Part shown: positions 14,612-14,838 of the stretch, piece by piece
Position numbering within the stretch: the stretch's first letter is position 1
Layout: each line of letters opens with the position of its first letter
NCBI GenBank assembly: GCA_003133425.1
Contig: PKXI01000342.1
Location: forward strand, 1 to 14,838
Direction: 5' to 3'
Source of the DNA: Acidobacteriaceae bacterium
GTDB lineage: Bacteria; Acidobacteriota; Terriglobia; Terriglobales; Acidobacteriaceae
DNA: 14,838 bases
Notes under the pieces: model-generated
What the model was told of the DNA's origin: nothing
Databases searched by the model: none
What the model saw: the letters and a program-made list of their open reading frames with translations, nothing else
Translations under genes and position numbers: made by a program

Positions 14612-14682
14612 ATCACTCCCGTGAAGTCGGCCAGCGTCCTGGATTCCGGCTGCTGCTGCCGACGCCTGATTTCCGGCGGGAA
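14612..14682. repeat. 71-bp direct repeat, right copy
   Basis: Partner of 11965-12035, same orientation, three mismatches in the 59-base core (14624-14682). Here it runs directly into a copy of the second repeat (14684-14708). Confidence 0.8.
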
Positions 14683-14683
14683 G

Positions 14684-14708
14684 GGCGTTTACCGTTACCG
14701 ATCCTGCC
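14684..14708. repeat. Dispersed intergenic repeat, copy 3
   Basis: It matches 5606-5630 at 24 of 25 bases. Because it abuts the 71-bp repeat, the two may be parts of one longer element of which the other sites keep only fragments; at 12036-12055 a diverged version also follows the left 71-bp copy. Confidence 0.65.
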
Positions 14709-14838
14709 CGCCGAACTGAAAACTGGTTGAATCGGGCGCGTCGAGACGCAGAGTGGGTAGGCACATGGTGGCCATCAGGAACGATCGATGAGACAGATGG
14801 CAATGTTCATGACTCTTGCTTTTCACTATCTTTTGCAA

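Larger units (their letters stand above)
14360..14838. other. Right-end intergenic region
   Basis: No gene is supported to the window edge. It contains GGCAG/CTGCC and GAGGA/TCCTC short pairings at about 14380-14410 that may end the operon transcript weakly, then the right copy of the 71-bp repeat directly followed by the dispersed-repeat core. Confidence 0.5.

Overview
The window looks like chromosomal DNA from a member of the Acidobacteriota, possibly Bryobacterales/Solibacter-like. This is inferred from gene style, not from a marker gene. Typical elements are a beta-propeller/Y_Y_Y sensor joined to a GGDEF domain, a winged-helix/TolB-like/TPR regulator, a DUF362-DUF6599 operon, moderate-to-high G+C, long intergenic gaps and dispersed intergenic repeats. 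No rRNA, tRNA, CRISPR array or intact insertion sequence was seen.

Left end (1-2953) is the most unusual part. A gene cut by the window edge (1-822, +) encodes a nucleoside-deoxyribosyltransferase-like (NDT-like, also called TIR-like) domain followed by a C-terminal TIR domain. It converges on a 682-residue gene (2953-905, -) whose N-terminus is the same kind of NDT-like domain, here fused to a full-length GroEL/Cpn60-type chaperonin. The chaperonin part aligns to E. coli GroEL without gaps over the regions examined between about residues 31 and 265. It has lost both aspartates needed for ATP hydrolysis (D52 to Gly, D398 to Ser) but keeps the GDGT motif and other pocket residues. Two adjacent proteins with one shared sensor- or enzyme-like domain and different partners, one of them TIR, look like a candidate immune or stress-signalling locus.

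Region 3294-5417 is a minus-strand operon driven by a near-consensus sigma70 promoter (5369-5396). It encodes a secreted ChaN/TraB-like protein, a four-helix DUF2975 membrane protein and a small YozG-like HTH regulator. The first codons of the secreted-protein gene resemble those of the DUF2975 gene. The sequence upstream of the promoter resembles the 3' end and downstream flank of the HTH gene. Together these suggest an old tandem duplication.

Region 5867-11631 holds a sensor diguanylate cyclase (+), a winged-helix/TolB-like/TPR regulator (-, TTG start) and a divergent small secreted protein (+) that ends in a hairpin.

Right end (12229-14359) is a tightly coupled plus-strand operon: a polytopic membrane protein, a Tat-exported DUF362 protein and a DUF6599 probable lipoprotein, joined by two ATGA overlaps. 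It lies between two direct copies of a roughly 71-bp repeat (11965-12035 and 14612-14682). A second, shorter repeat recurs in several other gaps.
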